Below are positions 16,976 through 24,843 of a DNA stretch of 64,000 nucleotides, piece by piece. A program made the position numbers and the translations under genes. The stretch covers positions 682,001 through 746,000 of the forward strand of contig NZ_SNWR01000001.1 in assembly GCF_004362215.1 (NCBI RefSeq), read 5' to 3'. The first letter of the stretch is position 1. Each line of letters opens with the position of its first letter. The notes beneath the pieces are model-generated. The model was not told where the DNA came from. It saw only the letters and a program-made list of their open reading frames with translations, and did no database searches. The DNA comes from Paractinoplanes brasiliensis. Its GTDB lineage: Bacteria > Actinomycetota > Actinomycetes > Mycobacteriales > Micromonosporaceae.

Positions 16976-17452
16976 ATGAAGAAGTTCGTCGTACCCCTGC
17001 TGGTCCTGACCTTTGCTCTGAGCGGTTGCTCGAAGGCGCCACGTGAGCAGCCGGAGCCCGAGAACGACACGGCCAAAGTGCTCGCATACACGAAATGCAT
17101 GCGCGAGAACGGCATCGACATGGAGGACCCGCCGCCCGGGAGCATGGCCGTCCCCGGGATCCCTGCGCTGGACGCCGGCTCGCCCGCGATGAAGAAGGTG
17201 GAGGCGGCTGCGGAGAAGTGCGCCGAACTGCTGCCCGCGGACACCGCCGAGGGACGCAAGATCACGCCCGAAGACCTGGAGAAGGCGCGGGCGTTGTCCA
17301 GGTGCATGCGGGAGAACGGACTGCCGGACTTCCCTGACCCCGATCCGGAGAGCGGCGCGGTCAAGCTCGATCCGGACGTCAAGTTCGACGTGCGCAAGGT
17401 GGAAGAGGCCGGCAAGAAGTGCGGCGGCACGCTCCCGGTCCAGGCGCGCTGA
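16976..17452 (+). CDS. small lipoprotein with repeated CMREN motif
   Basis: The 158-residue protein starts MKKFVVPLLVLTFALSGC, a lipoprotein signal with lipobox LSGC. The mature part contains two related blocks, YTKCMRENGIDMEDP and LSRCMRENGLPDFPDP, each followed later by a K-C pair (AEKCAEL and GKKCGG), so it is an internal duplication. Proteins of this kind occur in front of peptidoglycan-binding adaptor and MacB-type ABC genes in actinobacteria. Its TGA overlaps the ATG of the next gene by one base (TGATG), so it is the first gene of a four-gene operon. Function is unknown; an extracytoplasmic sensor or accessory role is plausible. Confidence 0.8.
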   Translation: MKKFVVPLLVLTFALSGCSKAPREQPEPENDTAKVLAYTKCMRENGIDMEDPPPGSMAVPGIPALDAGSPAMKKVEAAAEKCAELLPADTAEGRKITPEDLEKARALSRCMRENGLPDFPDPDPESGAVKLDPDVKFDVRKVEEAGKKCGGTLPVQAR

Positions 17453-18489
17453 TGGGGCGCCGCACCATCGTGGGTGTCTCGGTCGCGGTCGCCGTGCTGG
17501 CCGGGGCGGGCACGACGGCCGTCGTGCTCCGTCCACCGCCGGGGCCGCCCGAGTCCAGCGCGGTTGACGGACCGACGACCACGGTCGAGCGCGAGACGTT
17601 GCTGGGTTCGGTCACGGTCGATGGAGAACTCGGGTACGGCGAACCGGTGCCGATTGCCGCGAAGGCGCCCGGCACGGTCACGTGGCTCCCGAAGGTGGGC
17701 GCCAGGATCAGACGCGGCGGTGCGCTGCTGCGCGCCGACGACATGCCGGTCGTGCTTCTCTACGGGGCGCTGCCGATCTACCGCGAGCTGCGGCCCGGCG
17801 CCGAAGGTCCGGATGTGGCCCTGCTCGAACGCAACCTGCGCGCCCTGGGCTACACCGGCTTCACCGTCGACGACGAGTACACCGGCGTGACCGCCGAGGC
17901 GGTGCGCCGCTGGCAGAAGGACCTGGGCCGCGAGGAGACCGGGGTGGTGGACCCGACGTGGCTGGTCGTCGCCGACGGTGCGATCCGGGTGGCGGGCCTG
18001 AAGGTGCGCCCCGGTGCGGCGGCGACCGGGGAGGTGCTCACCTGCACCGGCGCTGCGTCCGTGGTCACAGTCGACGTCGAGGCGGACGGGGCCGGGTGGG
18101 CGCAGCCCGGCGTCAAGGTGACAGTGACGCTGCCCAACGACAAGAAGACGCCGGGCACGGTCGCGTCGGTCGGCGCCAAGGCGGAGCCGAAGGAACCCGG
18201 CGGCACGGCCACGATCCCGGTGACAGTTGCGCTCGGTGACGAAGCTCCGCTCGGGAAGCTGCGCGAGGGGCCGGTCACCGTGACGTACGTCAGCGAACGG
18301 CGCGAGAACGTGCTCGCCGTGCCGGTCGCGGCGTTGGTCGCCCTCCCCGAAGGCGGCTACGGGCTCGAAACAGTCGACGGCGGCACGCGCCGTTTCCTGC
18401 CGGTCGAGGTGGGGTTGATCGCCGACGGCAAGGTCGAGGTACGCGGTGCCGGCCTGGCCGTAGGCATGACGGTGGGGCTGCCCAAATGA
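17452..18489 (+). CDS. peptidoglycan-binding-domain membrane fusion/adaptor protein
   Basis: The 345-residue protein starts at the ATG overlapping the lipoprotein stop. An N-terminal membrane anchor (VGVSVAVAVLAGAGTTAVVL) is followed by a biotinyl-lipoyl-like segment (VPIAAKAPGTVTWLPKVGA) and a peptidoglycan-binding-1 domain (GPDVALLERNLRALGYTGF, AVRRWQKDLG). Beta-rich adaptor domains typical of HlyD/MacA-like fusion proteins come last. In Gram-positives such adaptors work with MacB-type ABC transporters, and here the ATPase and permease follow directly with overlapping codons. The cargo is unknown; it may export or remove an antimicrobial or lipid-like compound. Confidence 0.85.
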   Translation: MGRRTIVGVSVAVAVLAGAGTTAVVLRPPPGPPESSAVDGPTTTVERETLLGSVTVDGELGYGEPVPIAAKAPGTVTWLPKVGARIRRGGALLRADDMPVVLLYGALPIYRELRPGAEGPDVALLERNLRALGYTGFTVDDEYTGVTAEAVRRWQKDLGREETGVVDPTWLVVADGAIRVAGLKVRPGAAATGEVLTCTGAASVVTVDVEADGAGWAQPGVKVTVTLPNDKKTPGTVASVGAKAEPKEPGGTATIPVTVALGDEAPLGKLREGPVTVTYVSERRENVLAVPVAALVALPEGGYGLETVDGGTRRFLPVEVGLIADGKVEVRGAGLAVGMTVGLPK

Positions 18490-19142
18490 TCATGATGAGG
18501 AACGTCGCCAAGCTCTATCCGGGCGGGGTGACCGCCCTGCACGACGTGTCACTGTCGGTGGAGGCGGGCGAGATGCTCGCCGTCGTCGGACCGTCCGGCT
18601 CCGGCAAGTCCACCATGCTGCACCTGCTCGGCGCCCTCGACCGCCCGTCCGCCGGGACCGTGCACATCGACGGTCATGCGGTCGCCGCGCTGTCCGACCG
18701 GTCGCTGTCCACGCTGCGGGCCCGGACCATCGGATTCGTCTTCCAGCAGTTCCACCTGGCGTCCGGGGTTTCCGCCCTGGACAACGTCGCGGACGGCCTG
18801 CTCTACACCGGGGTACGCCGCCGGGAACGCCGGGCTCGGGCGGCACGTGCGCTGGAACGGGTCGGTCTCGGCCCTCGGGTCCACCACCGTCCGCACGAGA
18901 TGTCCGGTGGTGAGCGGCAGCGGGTGGCGATCGCTCGCGCTGTGGTCGCCGACCCGGCTCTGCTGCTGGCCGACGAGCCCACCGGCAACCTCGACTCGGC
19001 TTCGGGCGCGGTCGTCATGAACTTGTTGCACGACCTGAACCGGGCCGGCACGACGACGGTCGTGATCACCCACGACCGGGACATCGCCGCCACCCTGCCC
19101 CGCCGGGTGGCTCTGCGCGACGGCCGGATGGAGGCGGCGTGA
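18486..19142 (+). CDS. ABC transporter ATP-binding protein (MacB/LolD type)
   Basis: The 218-residue ATPase contains Walker A GPSGSGKST, Q-loop VFQQFHLASGVS, ABC signature LSGGERQR in the variant form MSGGERQR, Walker B ALLLADEPTGNLDS and the H-loop ITHD. The -TGNLDS- sequence is typical of the MacB/LolD/FtsE group. It overlaps the adaptor stop and the permease GTG by four bases each, so subunits are made in a coupled way. It powers the adjacent FtsX-like permease. Confidence 0.93.
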   Translation: MIMMRNVAKLYPGGVTALHDVSLSVEAGEMLAVVGPSGSGKSTMLHLLGALDRPSAGTVHIDGHAVAALSDRSLSTLRARTIGFVFQQFHLASGVSALDNVADGLLYTGVRRRERRARAARALERVGLGPRVHHRPHEMSGGERQRVAIARAVVADPALLLADEPTGNLDSASGAVVMNLLHDLNRAGTTTVVITHDRDIAATLPRRVALRDGRMEAA

Positions 19143-20326
19143 CCTCGTTACGCCCTGCTCGCCTGGCGGGCTCCGACATCCTTCGGCTGGGCGCGGCCGG
19201 GCTGCGAGCGCGGCCGTTGCGCATGGTGTTGTCGGCAGCCGGCATCGCCATCGGCATCGCGGCCATGCTGGCGGTGGTCGGCATCTCCACGTCCAGCCGA
19301 GCCAACCTCGACCGTGCCCTCGATGCCCTGGGCACGAACCTGCTGACCGTCACCCCCGGCGACAAGCTCACCGGCGGCGAAGCGAGCCTGTCGCCGGACT
19401 CGATCGCCATGATCCGCCGAATCGGCTCGGTGCTGTCGGTCAGCGCCACCGGGCGGCTCGAGGCGAGGGTCTACCGCAACCAGTACATCCCGGTCGCCCA
19501 GCACGGCAGCATCAACGTGCTGGCCGCCCGCCCCGACCTGCTCGCCACCCTCGGTACGCGCATGGCCCACGGCCACTGGCTCACCATGACCAAGCCGGGT
19601 GTACCCGCGGTCGTGCTCGGCTCTGACGCGGCTGGGCGGCTCGGCATCCGCGCGCCCGGCCCCCGGGTCTGGCTGGGTGGGCAGTGGTTCGCGGTGATCG
19701 GCATCGTCGAGCCCACTGCGCTGGCACCCGAGCTGGACTCGTCTGCCATCGTCGACTGGTCCACCGCCACCGGACTGCTGGGCTTCGACGGCCATCCGAC
19801 GACCGTCTACACCCGATCCGTCGAGAACGAGGTGGAGAGGACCCGCCACCTGCTCGGCGCCACGGCCAGCCCCGGAGCCCCCAACGAGGCACGGGTGTCC
19901 CGCCCGTCCGACGCGCTGGCCGCCGCCCGGGCCACCGACTCGGCCCTCAACGGCCTGCTCCTCGGCCTGGGCGCGGTGGCCCTCCTGGTCGGCGGCGTAG
20001 GCGTCGCCAACACTATGGTCATCTCCGTCCTGGAACGCCGCGGCGAAGTCGGCCTGCGCCGCGCGCTCGGCGCCACCAGCCTGCATATCTGCCAGCAGTT
20101 CCTCACCGAGTCGTTGCTGCTCTCCAGCATCGGTGGCCTGGCCGGCACCGCGTCCGGGGCCCTGGTCACAGCCGCCTGGTCGTGGTGGCAGGGCTGGCCG
20201 GTGGCGATCCCGCTGTGGGCCGCGTCCGGCGGCCTCGCCGCAACCGTCCTGGTCGGCGTGATCGCGGGCCTCTACCCGGCCGTACGAGCGGCGCGCCTCG
20301 CCCCGACCGAAGCGCTGGCCCGCTGA
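19139..20326 (+). CDS. ABC transporter permease (MacB/FtsX type)
   Basis: The 395-residue permease starts with GTG overlapping the ATPase stop. It has an N-terminal membrane helix (RMVLSAAGIAIGIAAMLAVVGI), a large extracytoplasmic MacB-like periplasmic core domain, then three C-terminal helices near 278-390 with the FtsX motif ISVLERRGEVGLRRALGAT and a terminal GLYPAVRAARLAPTEAL. This one-permease, one-ATPase plus adaptor layout is the MacAB-like mechanotransmission design rather than a classic importer. It may give resistance to, or export, a peptide; the azole-peptide cluster begins about 1.2 kb downstream, but a link is speculation. Confidence 0.9.
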   Translation: MTSLRPARLAGSDILRLGAAGLRARPLRMVLSAAGIAIGIAAMLAVVGISTSSRANLDRALDALGTNLLTVTPGDKLTGGEASLSPDSIAMIRRIGSVLSVSATGRLEARVYRNQYIPVAQHGSINVLAARPDLLATLGTRMAHGHWLTMTKPGVPAVVLGSDAAGRLGIRAPGPRVWLGGQWFAVIGIVEPTALAPELDSSAIVDWSTATGLLGFDGHPTTVYTRSVENEVERTRHLLGATASPGAPNEARVSRPSDALAAARATDSALNGLLLGLGAVALLVGGVGVANTMVISVLERRGEVGLRRALGATSLHICQQFLTESLLLSSIGGLAGTASGALVTAAWSWWQGWPVAIPLWAASGGLAATVLVGVIAGLYPAVRAARLAPTEALAR

Positions 20327-20529
20327 CCACCATGCCTTGACGCCCGCATCGATCAGCTGCGCTGAACTCACCCGGCGGCGCAAGTCGCGGAACGCCCTCG
20401 AAGCCTGCTCGCGGATGTCGTGGAGCGGCGGGACCGGCTGCCGGCGAACGCGTCCACCCGGAACCCGTCAACGACGGCCCCGAGCGACGCCGTGCCGCAG
20501 CGCGAACCCGCCGTGCAGCAGCCGCCGCG

Positions 20530-21158
20530 GGCATCCCAGCTCCTCGAAGCGGATACTCGCGGCTTGCCGGTCACTGTCCGGGGTCAGCCGCGACGCGCGG
20601 GCTGACCTGCGGCCGGTCGTCGGCCGCCTTGGCCACGCTGTACGCGACCTGGTCCTCCCCGCTGACGTAGCTGCCGGGGAAGAACGACACCGTCGCGACG
20701 AGCGCGCCGGGCCGAAGCACGGGCACTGCCAGCACGGTGGCGGCATAGTGTGCGCGCACGCCCGAGGTGAACATGTCGTCCCACACCCGCAGCGGCTGCT
20801 CCCAGAACGGGCCTTGCATGTCCGCGTAGCGGTCCTCGTGGTAGGCGGCATAGCCGCCCCACACGTTGTTGACCAGCAAGTCCAATCCGCCGTGCTCGGC
20901 CTGCACACGCTCGAACAGCGTGGCCGTCTGCTCGTCGTCGGTGTGGTCGCAGGGCACCGGCACACCGGCGCCGCCGGCTGCGGTCACCGCCGCGGCAGTC
21001 TCGTCAACCGTTCCGCCGACCGCCGGAAAGGTCACCCGGTCACCGGTCGAGCGGCCGGTCACGTACACGACGTAGCCAGCCGCACCGAGCGCCAGCGCAA
21101 TCCCCTTGCCCACTCCTCGGCTCGCGCCGGTCACCACCGCTACCCGTTGCCCGGTCAT
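20530..21158 (-). pseudogene. short-chain dehydrogenase (DHRS1-like), internally deleted and frameshifted
   Basis: The start MTGQRVAVVTGASRGVGKG shows an intact Rossmann motif, followed by a conserved NNVWGGY segment and the catalytic YSVAK. The protein should then continue for about 100 residues but jumps at AADDR and stops at 20571 after QVSPRVAADPGQ. In the next frame the sequence resumes as DSDRQAASIRFEELG, which resembles the family C-terminus (AADPD... then ELG). One frameshift in the CCCC run near 20583 plus loss of about 60 codons explains both. The gene is therefore most likely inactive. The stretch from 20330 to 20530 has no other recognisable content. Confidence 0.65.
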
Positions 21159-21515
21159 GGCAGGAAGGATGGCAGAGGGGTACGACAAGAACCGGCGACA
21201 GCGCCGGAGGCGACGGCGGACAACGGCCAAATCCTCTCAGGACGGTCGCGGCCGATGATTTGCCGGAAAGGGCTTCGAATCCCTTCCGAGCACGCATGCC
21301 TCACAATAGACGCGACCCTGCCGGGCTGACCAAAAAGCATTTTTATTGGCTCTTGTCGGATCGAGCCGCAGAATATCAAATTACCTGAAGGGAGTTCCAG
21401 CCGCCGGGCGGGCCTGCTCTGCACCGGCTGGAAAAGACACCCGAAAGAGGCTTGCGCGTCACTTTGGGTCATGGGAATGTAACGGTTATCGACCGCCCCT
21501 GAAAGGGGTTCTGGG

Positions 21516-21713
21516 ATGTCCGAACTTCCTGTGATTCGCTCCGCCGCGGAGGCCCGCGACGTCGACCCCGAGTCCCGCGTTCTCATCGAGGTTTCCGGCG
21601 CCAGTGCCGCCACCATGTTGTGGTTGGAAAAGATGCTGACCGACCCGGACGACAGCGAGCCGGGCCGCGTGGTGAAAAAGCTGATGGCCGCCACCAGCCG
21701 ACCGGCCGAGTGA
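21516..21713 (+). CDS. 65-residue leader gene of the azole RiPP cluster, unknown function
   Basis: A GGGG-containing ribosome binding site (AAAGGGGTTCTGGG) precedes the ATG. The product has no cysteine, no signal peptide and no membrane segment; residues 15-50 (VDPESRVLIEVSGASAATML and on) look like a small folded or helical acidic domain. Its stop overlaps an in-frame GTG of the precursor gene (GTGA), so it is co-translated with the RiPP precursor. It could be a second, Cys-free substrate, a precursor chaperone, or an accessory to maturation. I do not recognise the family. The 357-base gap upstream contains the AT-rich stretch 21340-21390, the likely promoter zone. Confidence 0.6.
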   Translation: MSELPVIRSAAEARDVDPESRVLIEVSGASAATMLWLEKMLTDPDDSEPGRVVKKLMAATSRPAE

Positions 21714-21997
21714 GCGCCCCGATGGAGACCGTGCTGGCCGGCCCGCCGGCAGTCCCTCGTCAGCTGTCGCTGGTCGGCGGCGTGCACTTCAGCCACCCGT
21801 TCGATCTGGAGGACGGGTCCTCCGCGGCCCTCGAGCTCTATGTCGAGGAGCTGGACCGGCTGGCCCTCGAGCCGATGGCGTCCGGGTGCGGTTGCACCTG
21901 GTCCAGCGTCGCCTGCGACTGCCTGGAGACCCTGTCCACGATTTTCTGCTACTCCGCTGAGCCGGAGACCGTGGAGTCCTCGTTCGAGGCAGCGTGA
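21710..21997 (+). CDS. azole/dehydroamino-acid RiPP precursor peptide
   Basis: The frame encodes 95 residues from the GTG at 21710 or 91 from the ATG at 21722; I favour the GTG because it overlaps the previous stop. The first half is an acidic leader, with LEDGSSAALELYVEELDRLA resembling thiopeptide/azole leaders. A likely processing region EPMAS comes next, then a core rich in Cys, Ser and Thr: SGCGCTWSSVACDC, followed by LETLSTIFCYS. Five Cys and about eight Ser/Thr are available for thiazole formation and dehydration. An acidic tail (AEPETVESSFEAA) follows, which may be a removable follower. Its TGA overlaps the GTG of the next gene, an unusual coupling for a substrate normally made in excess. 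Confidence 0.75.
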   Translation: MSAPMETVLAGPPAVPRQLSLVGGVHFSHPFDLEDGSSAALELYVEELDRLALEPMASGCGCTWSSVACDCLETLSTIFCYSAEPETVESSFEAA

Positions 21998-22869
21998 GCG
22001 CCACCGCCGGCTGGATCTACCGCAAGGTCTACGTGGGCGTTGTGGATGCCGGGCTCGACCACCTCATCACCCGCCTGGCGCCACAGATTCAGGCGCGGTC
22101 CGACCTGCGCGGGTGGTTCTTCATCCGATACATCGACGACGGCGGCCCGCACCTGCGGTTGCGGGTCCTGCCACGCGACCCGGACGGTGATCTGGCGGCA
22201 TCCCTCGACGCGATGATCGGCGACGCGCTCCGGGCCCTGCCCACCTTGCCGCCCTCGTGGTATCGGCCGGTCATCGTGCTCCCCCGCGCCGAGCAGCGCG
22301 GACGGCCGGCCGTGCTGCGTTCCGTTCCCGATGTGTACGAGCCGGAAACAGACAAATATGGGCTGCACACGACAGTGATCGCCGAGTTGCTTTTCCAGCA
22401 TTCCAGCGCCGTCGCGGTTCAGGTGCTGCGGGACGAGAACAACGACGAGTATTCGCGCAAAACGGTCGTTCCCTGCCTCATGCAGGCGGTCGCCGACGCG
22501 TTCGTACCGTCGCTGGGGTCGCATTTCTGGGAGAACTACAGCAACTATTGGCTCAGGGTCTGCCACGCCGACCCGGGGTGGCGCGAAAGGTTTGCGGCGA
22601 AAGCCGGCGAGTTGCGCGCCACCGGCGTTGCCGTCGTGGCGGCCGAGGCCGATCTGCCGGCGCAGGCGGCGGCCGCGGTGTCGGCCTGGCGGGGTTACGT
22701 CGGCGACGCTGCCGAGGCGTACGCCGCCGATCAGCACGAGCCGGCGCCGAGCGCTGTGTCGCTGGCCTTCCACTTCGCTCATCTGATGAACAACCGGCTG
22801 GGCGTAGGCCCGCTCGAAGAGGCCTACTACGGCAGCCTTCTGAGTGCCCACGCCACGGCGGCCGTATGA
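21994..22869 (+). CDS. thiopeptide-type SpaB_C domain protein (elimination or cycloaddition)
   Basis: This 291-residue stand-alone protein matches the thiopeptide-type bacteriocin biosynthesis domain (SpaB_C). It shows WIYRKVYVGVVDAGLDHLI, WFFIRYIDDGGPHLRLR and, near the C-terminus, FHFAHLMNNRLG. In split LanB systems this domain eliminates glutamate from glutamylated Ser/Thr to give Dha/Dhb. In thiopeptide clusters a second copy forms the central pyridine. Only one copy is present, and the core has no Cys-Ser pair suited to a pyridine, so the elimination role paired with the 27215 gene is favoured. GTG start, four-base overlaps on both sides. Confidence 0.85.
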   Translation: MSATAGWIYRKVYVGVVDAGLDHLITRLAPQIQARSDLRGWFFIRYIDDGGPHLRLRVLPRDPDGDLAASLDAMIGDALRALPTLPPSWYRPVIVLPRAEQRGRPAVLRSVPDVYEPETDKYGLHTTVIAELLFQHSSAVAVQVLRDENNDEYSRKTVVPCLMQAVADAFVPSLGSHFWENYSNYWLRVCHADPGWRERFAAKAGELRATGVAVVAAEADLPAQAAAAVSAWRGYVGDAAEAYAADQHEPAPSAVSLAFHFAHLMNNRLGVGPLEEAYYGSLLSAHATAAV

Positions 22870-24221
22870 GCGGCACGACCGGCGTCGCGGAACCGGGCCT
22901 GCTCGCCACGCTGCGCGCCGGCAACCGGATCGGTTCGCTGGTGCAGCCGCGCGGCGGGCTGATCGGCGCGGTGCAACGGCTACCGGTGCGTCCCGGTGAG
23001 GCTGAAGCCGAGGTGGTGGCCGCCTCTCTCGGCGCGCTGAGCAGGACGCTGCCGCAGGTCACCGCGGGTGACAGCCCGGGCGGGGCGGGCAGCGACCGCA
23101 CCGTCGAGATCGCCTGGCTCAAGGCGGTCGTCGAGGCCGCGGAACGGTACGCGTGCATCGTCCACGACGAGAACGACTTCACGATCGCGTCCGCCACCGA
23201 TCTGGGCCGGGCGGCCATCGACCTGACCGGGATCGCCCGCTGCTCGGCCCGCGAGTACGCCGATCCGCGGTGCCCGGTGCGACCGGCTGACCCCGACCGG
23301 CCGATCCGCTGGGTCCGCGGTGTCTCGCTGATCGACCACACCGACCGGTTCGTGCCGGCCGCCATGGTCCACCTGCACTTCGAGCCCACCGTCGACGAAC
23401 GGTTCTGGCTGCAGACCTCGACCGGGGTGGCCGCGCACACCAGCCTGCCCGCCGCCCTCATCGCCGCGCTCTGCGAGGTTGTCGAGCGCGACGCGCTGGC
23501 CCTGGCCTGGCTCGGGCGTCTGCCGCTCGACCGCCTCGCCGGGACACCCCGGGCCGAGCAGCCCGAGCGCACTTCGCAGTTGCTGGCCCGGGCGGCCGGC
23601 TCGATGGTGGACTTCCACTATTTCGACGCGACCACCGACCTCGGCGTCCCGACAGTCCTGTCCGTCCAGACGCGGACCGGCCATCCGTACTGCGACGTGA
23701 CCGTCAGCTGCGCCACCGCCCTCGACGGGAACTCCGCCCTCGCCAAGGTGATCTGCGAGGCGACTTCGGCCCGGATCGCCCTGGACAGCGCGCAGCACAT
23801 TCCGGCCGCTGTCGAGGACTTCACCAGTCTCACCCACGGCGCCCACTACTACGGGCGCGGCGGCCAGCGGAGGGCGTTCGATTTCCTGCTCGACCGGCCG
23901 GCCACCGAGCCACCGGACGGGTGGGCGATTCGTAGCTGCCTGCCGGACCTGTCCACGGCCAGTGACGAGCACCGGCTTGCCGCGCTCGTCGCCGTGCTGC
24001 GACAGCACGGCATGGACGTCGTCGCCGTCGATCTGACGACCGAGGAACTGCGCGAGGCAGGACTGTGGGTGGTGCGGGTGGTCGTTCCGCAGCTGATGCC
24101 GATCTCCTTCGTGCACCGGGCCCGTTTCCTCGGCACCCCACGGCTGACCGGGTACGTGGGGCGAACCCGGCCGGGATTCACCGAGTCCGACGCCAACCCC
24201 GACCCGCTCCCGTTCGCGTAA
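22866..24221 (+). CDS. YcaO cyclodehydratase
   Basis: The ATG overlapping the previous TGA (ATGA) sets the 451-residue protein. It has the YcaO ATP/Mg-binding signature in AALCEVVERDALALAWLGRL (E-x-x-E-R-D) and earlier WLKAVVEAAERYA. It ends NPDPLPFA, a proline-rich C-terminus like the PxPxP tail of azoline-forming YcaO enzymes. It should use ATP to cyclise core Cys (and possibly Ser/Thr) to thiazolines/oxazolines on the precursor encoded two genes upstream. Its partner is the ThiF-like protein starting four bases downstream and/or the RRE fusion protein. Confidence 0.92.
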   Translation: MSGTTGVAEPGLLATLRAGNRIGSLVQPRGGLIGAVQRLPVRPGEAEAEVVAASLGALSRTLPQVTAGDSPGGAGSDRTVEIAWLKAVVEAAERYACIVHDENDFTIASATDLGRAAIDLTGIARCSAREYADPRCPVRPADPDRPIRWVRGVSLIDHTDRFVPAAMVHLHFEPTVDERFWLQTSTGVAAHTSLPAALIAALCEVVERDALALAWLGRLPLDRLAGTPRAEQPERTSQLLARAAGSMVDFHYFDATTDLGVPTVLSVQTRTGHPYCDVTVSCATALDGNSALAKVICEATSARIALDSAQHIPAAVEDFTSLTHGAHYYGRGGQRRAFDFLLDRPATEPPDGWAIRSCLPDLSTASDEHRLAALVAVLRQHGMDVVAVDLTTEELREAGLWVVRVVVPQLMPISFVHRARFLGTPRLTGYVGRTRPGFTESDANPDPLPFA

Positions 24222-24225
24222 AGCC

Positions 24226-24843
24226 ATGACCTTCGTTCTGTTCACCGCCGGTGAGTTCGGCGACGCCGTCGGGGAGCACCTGCGCCCACGGGTGCCGTCG
24301 CTGCATGTCACGCCGATCTGGGCCGCGCCCGACCTCGAAGACCTCGTGGCCGCGGCGGACTTCGTGGCCACCGCCCTCTGGCGCCGCTATCCGGCCGAGC
24401 TCGACCGGCTCGACGAGGCCTGCCACCGGCGTCAGGTGCGCTGGACGAGCGCCGTCCTCGAGGAGACGCAGCTCCGCACCGGCCCGCTGATCCGGCCCGG
24501 CCACGGGCCGTGTCACGCGTGTTACCGCACCCGATGGATGACGCACACTCCGGCCCCCGACCGCCAGGACACCTTGGACACGGCGTACGCGACTCATCCG
24601 TTGATCGGGGTTCCCGGCTTCACCCCCGGGACCGTGGCGATGGCGGCGGCGGCGCTGCTGATGGACCGCGACGAGCCGGACGCCGCACCCGGCAGGCTCC
24701 GCGTCATCGACCTGCTGCAGTGCACGATCGAGCAGTCGCAGGTGGTCCCGGTGCACGGCTGCGCCCGCTGCGGACCCGCCCACGAACCGGGAGAGCGCTA
24801 TCACCGGTGGCTGGGCGCCGCGCTGCGCGAGGGCCCGCCATGA
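24226..24843 (+). CDS. ThiF-like/TOMM cyclodehydratase partner protein
   Basis: The 205-residue protein resembles the C-terminal part of E1-like cyclodehydratase partners. LIRPGHGPCHACYRTRW and VHGCARCGPAHEP give two C-x-x-C pairs that would bind zinc, as in the family. It lacks an N-terminal RRE-like winged helix, which instead is found at the start of the next gene. It probably forms a complex with YcaO and the RRE-containing fusion. The TGA overlaps the next ATG by four bases. Assignment to a precise subfamily is uncertain. Confidence 0.7.
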   Translation: MTFVLFTAGEFGDAVGEHLRPRVPSLHVTPIWAAPDLEDLVAAADFVATALWRRYPAELDRLDEACHRRQVRWTSAVLEETQLRTGPLIRPGHGPCHACYRTRWMTHTPAPDRQDTLDTAYATHPLIGVPGFTPGTVAMAAAALLMDRDEPDAAPGRLRVIDLLQCTIEQSQVVPVHGCARCGPAHEPGERYHRWLGAALREGPP

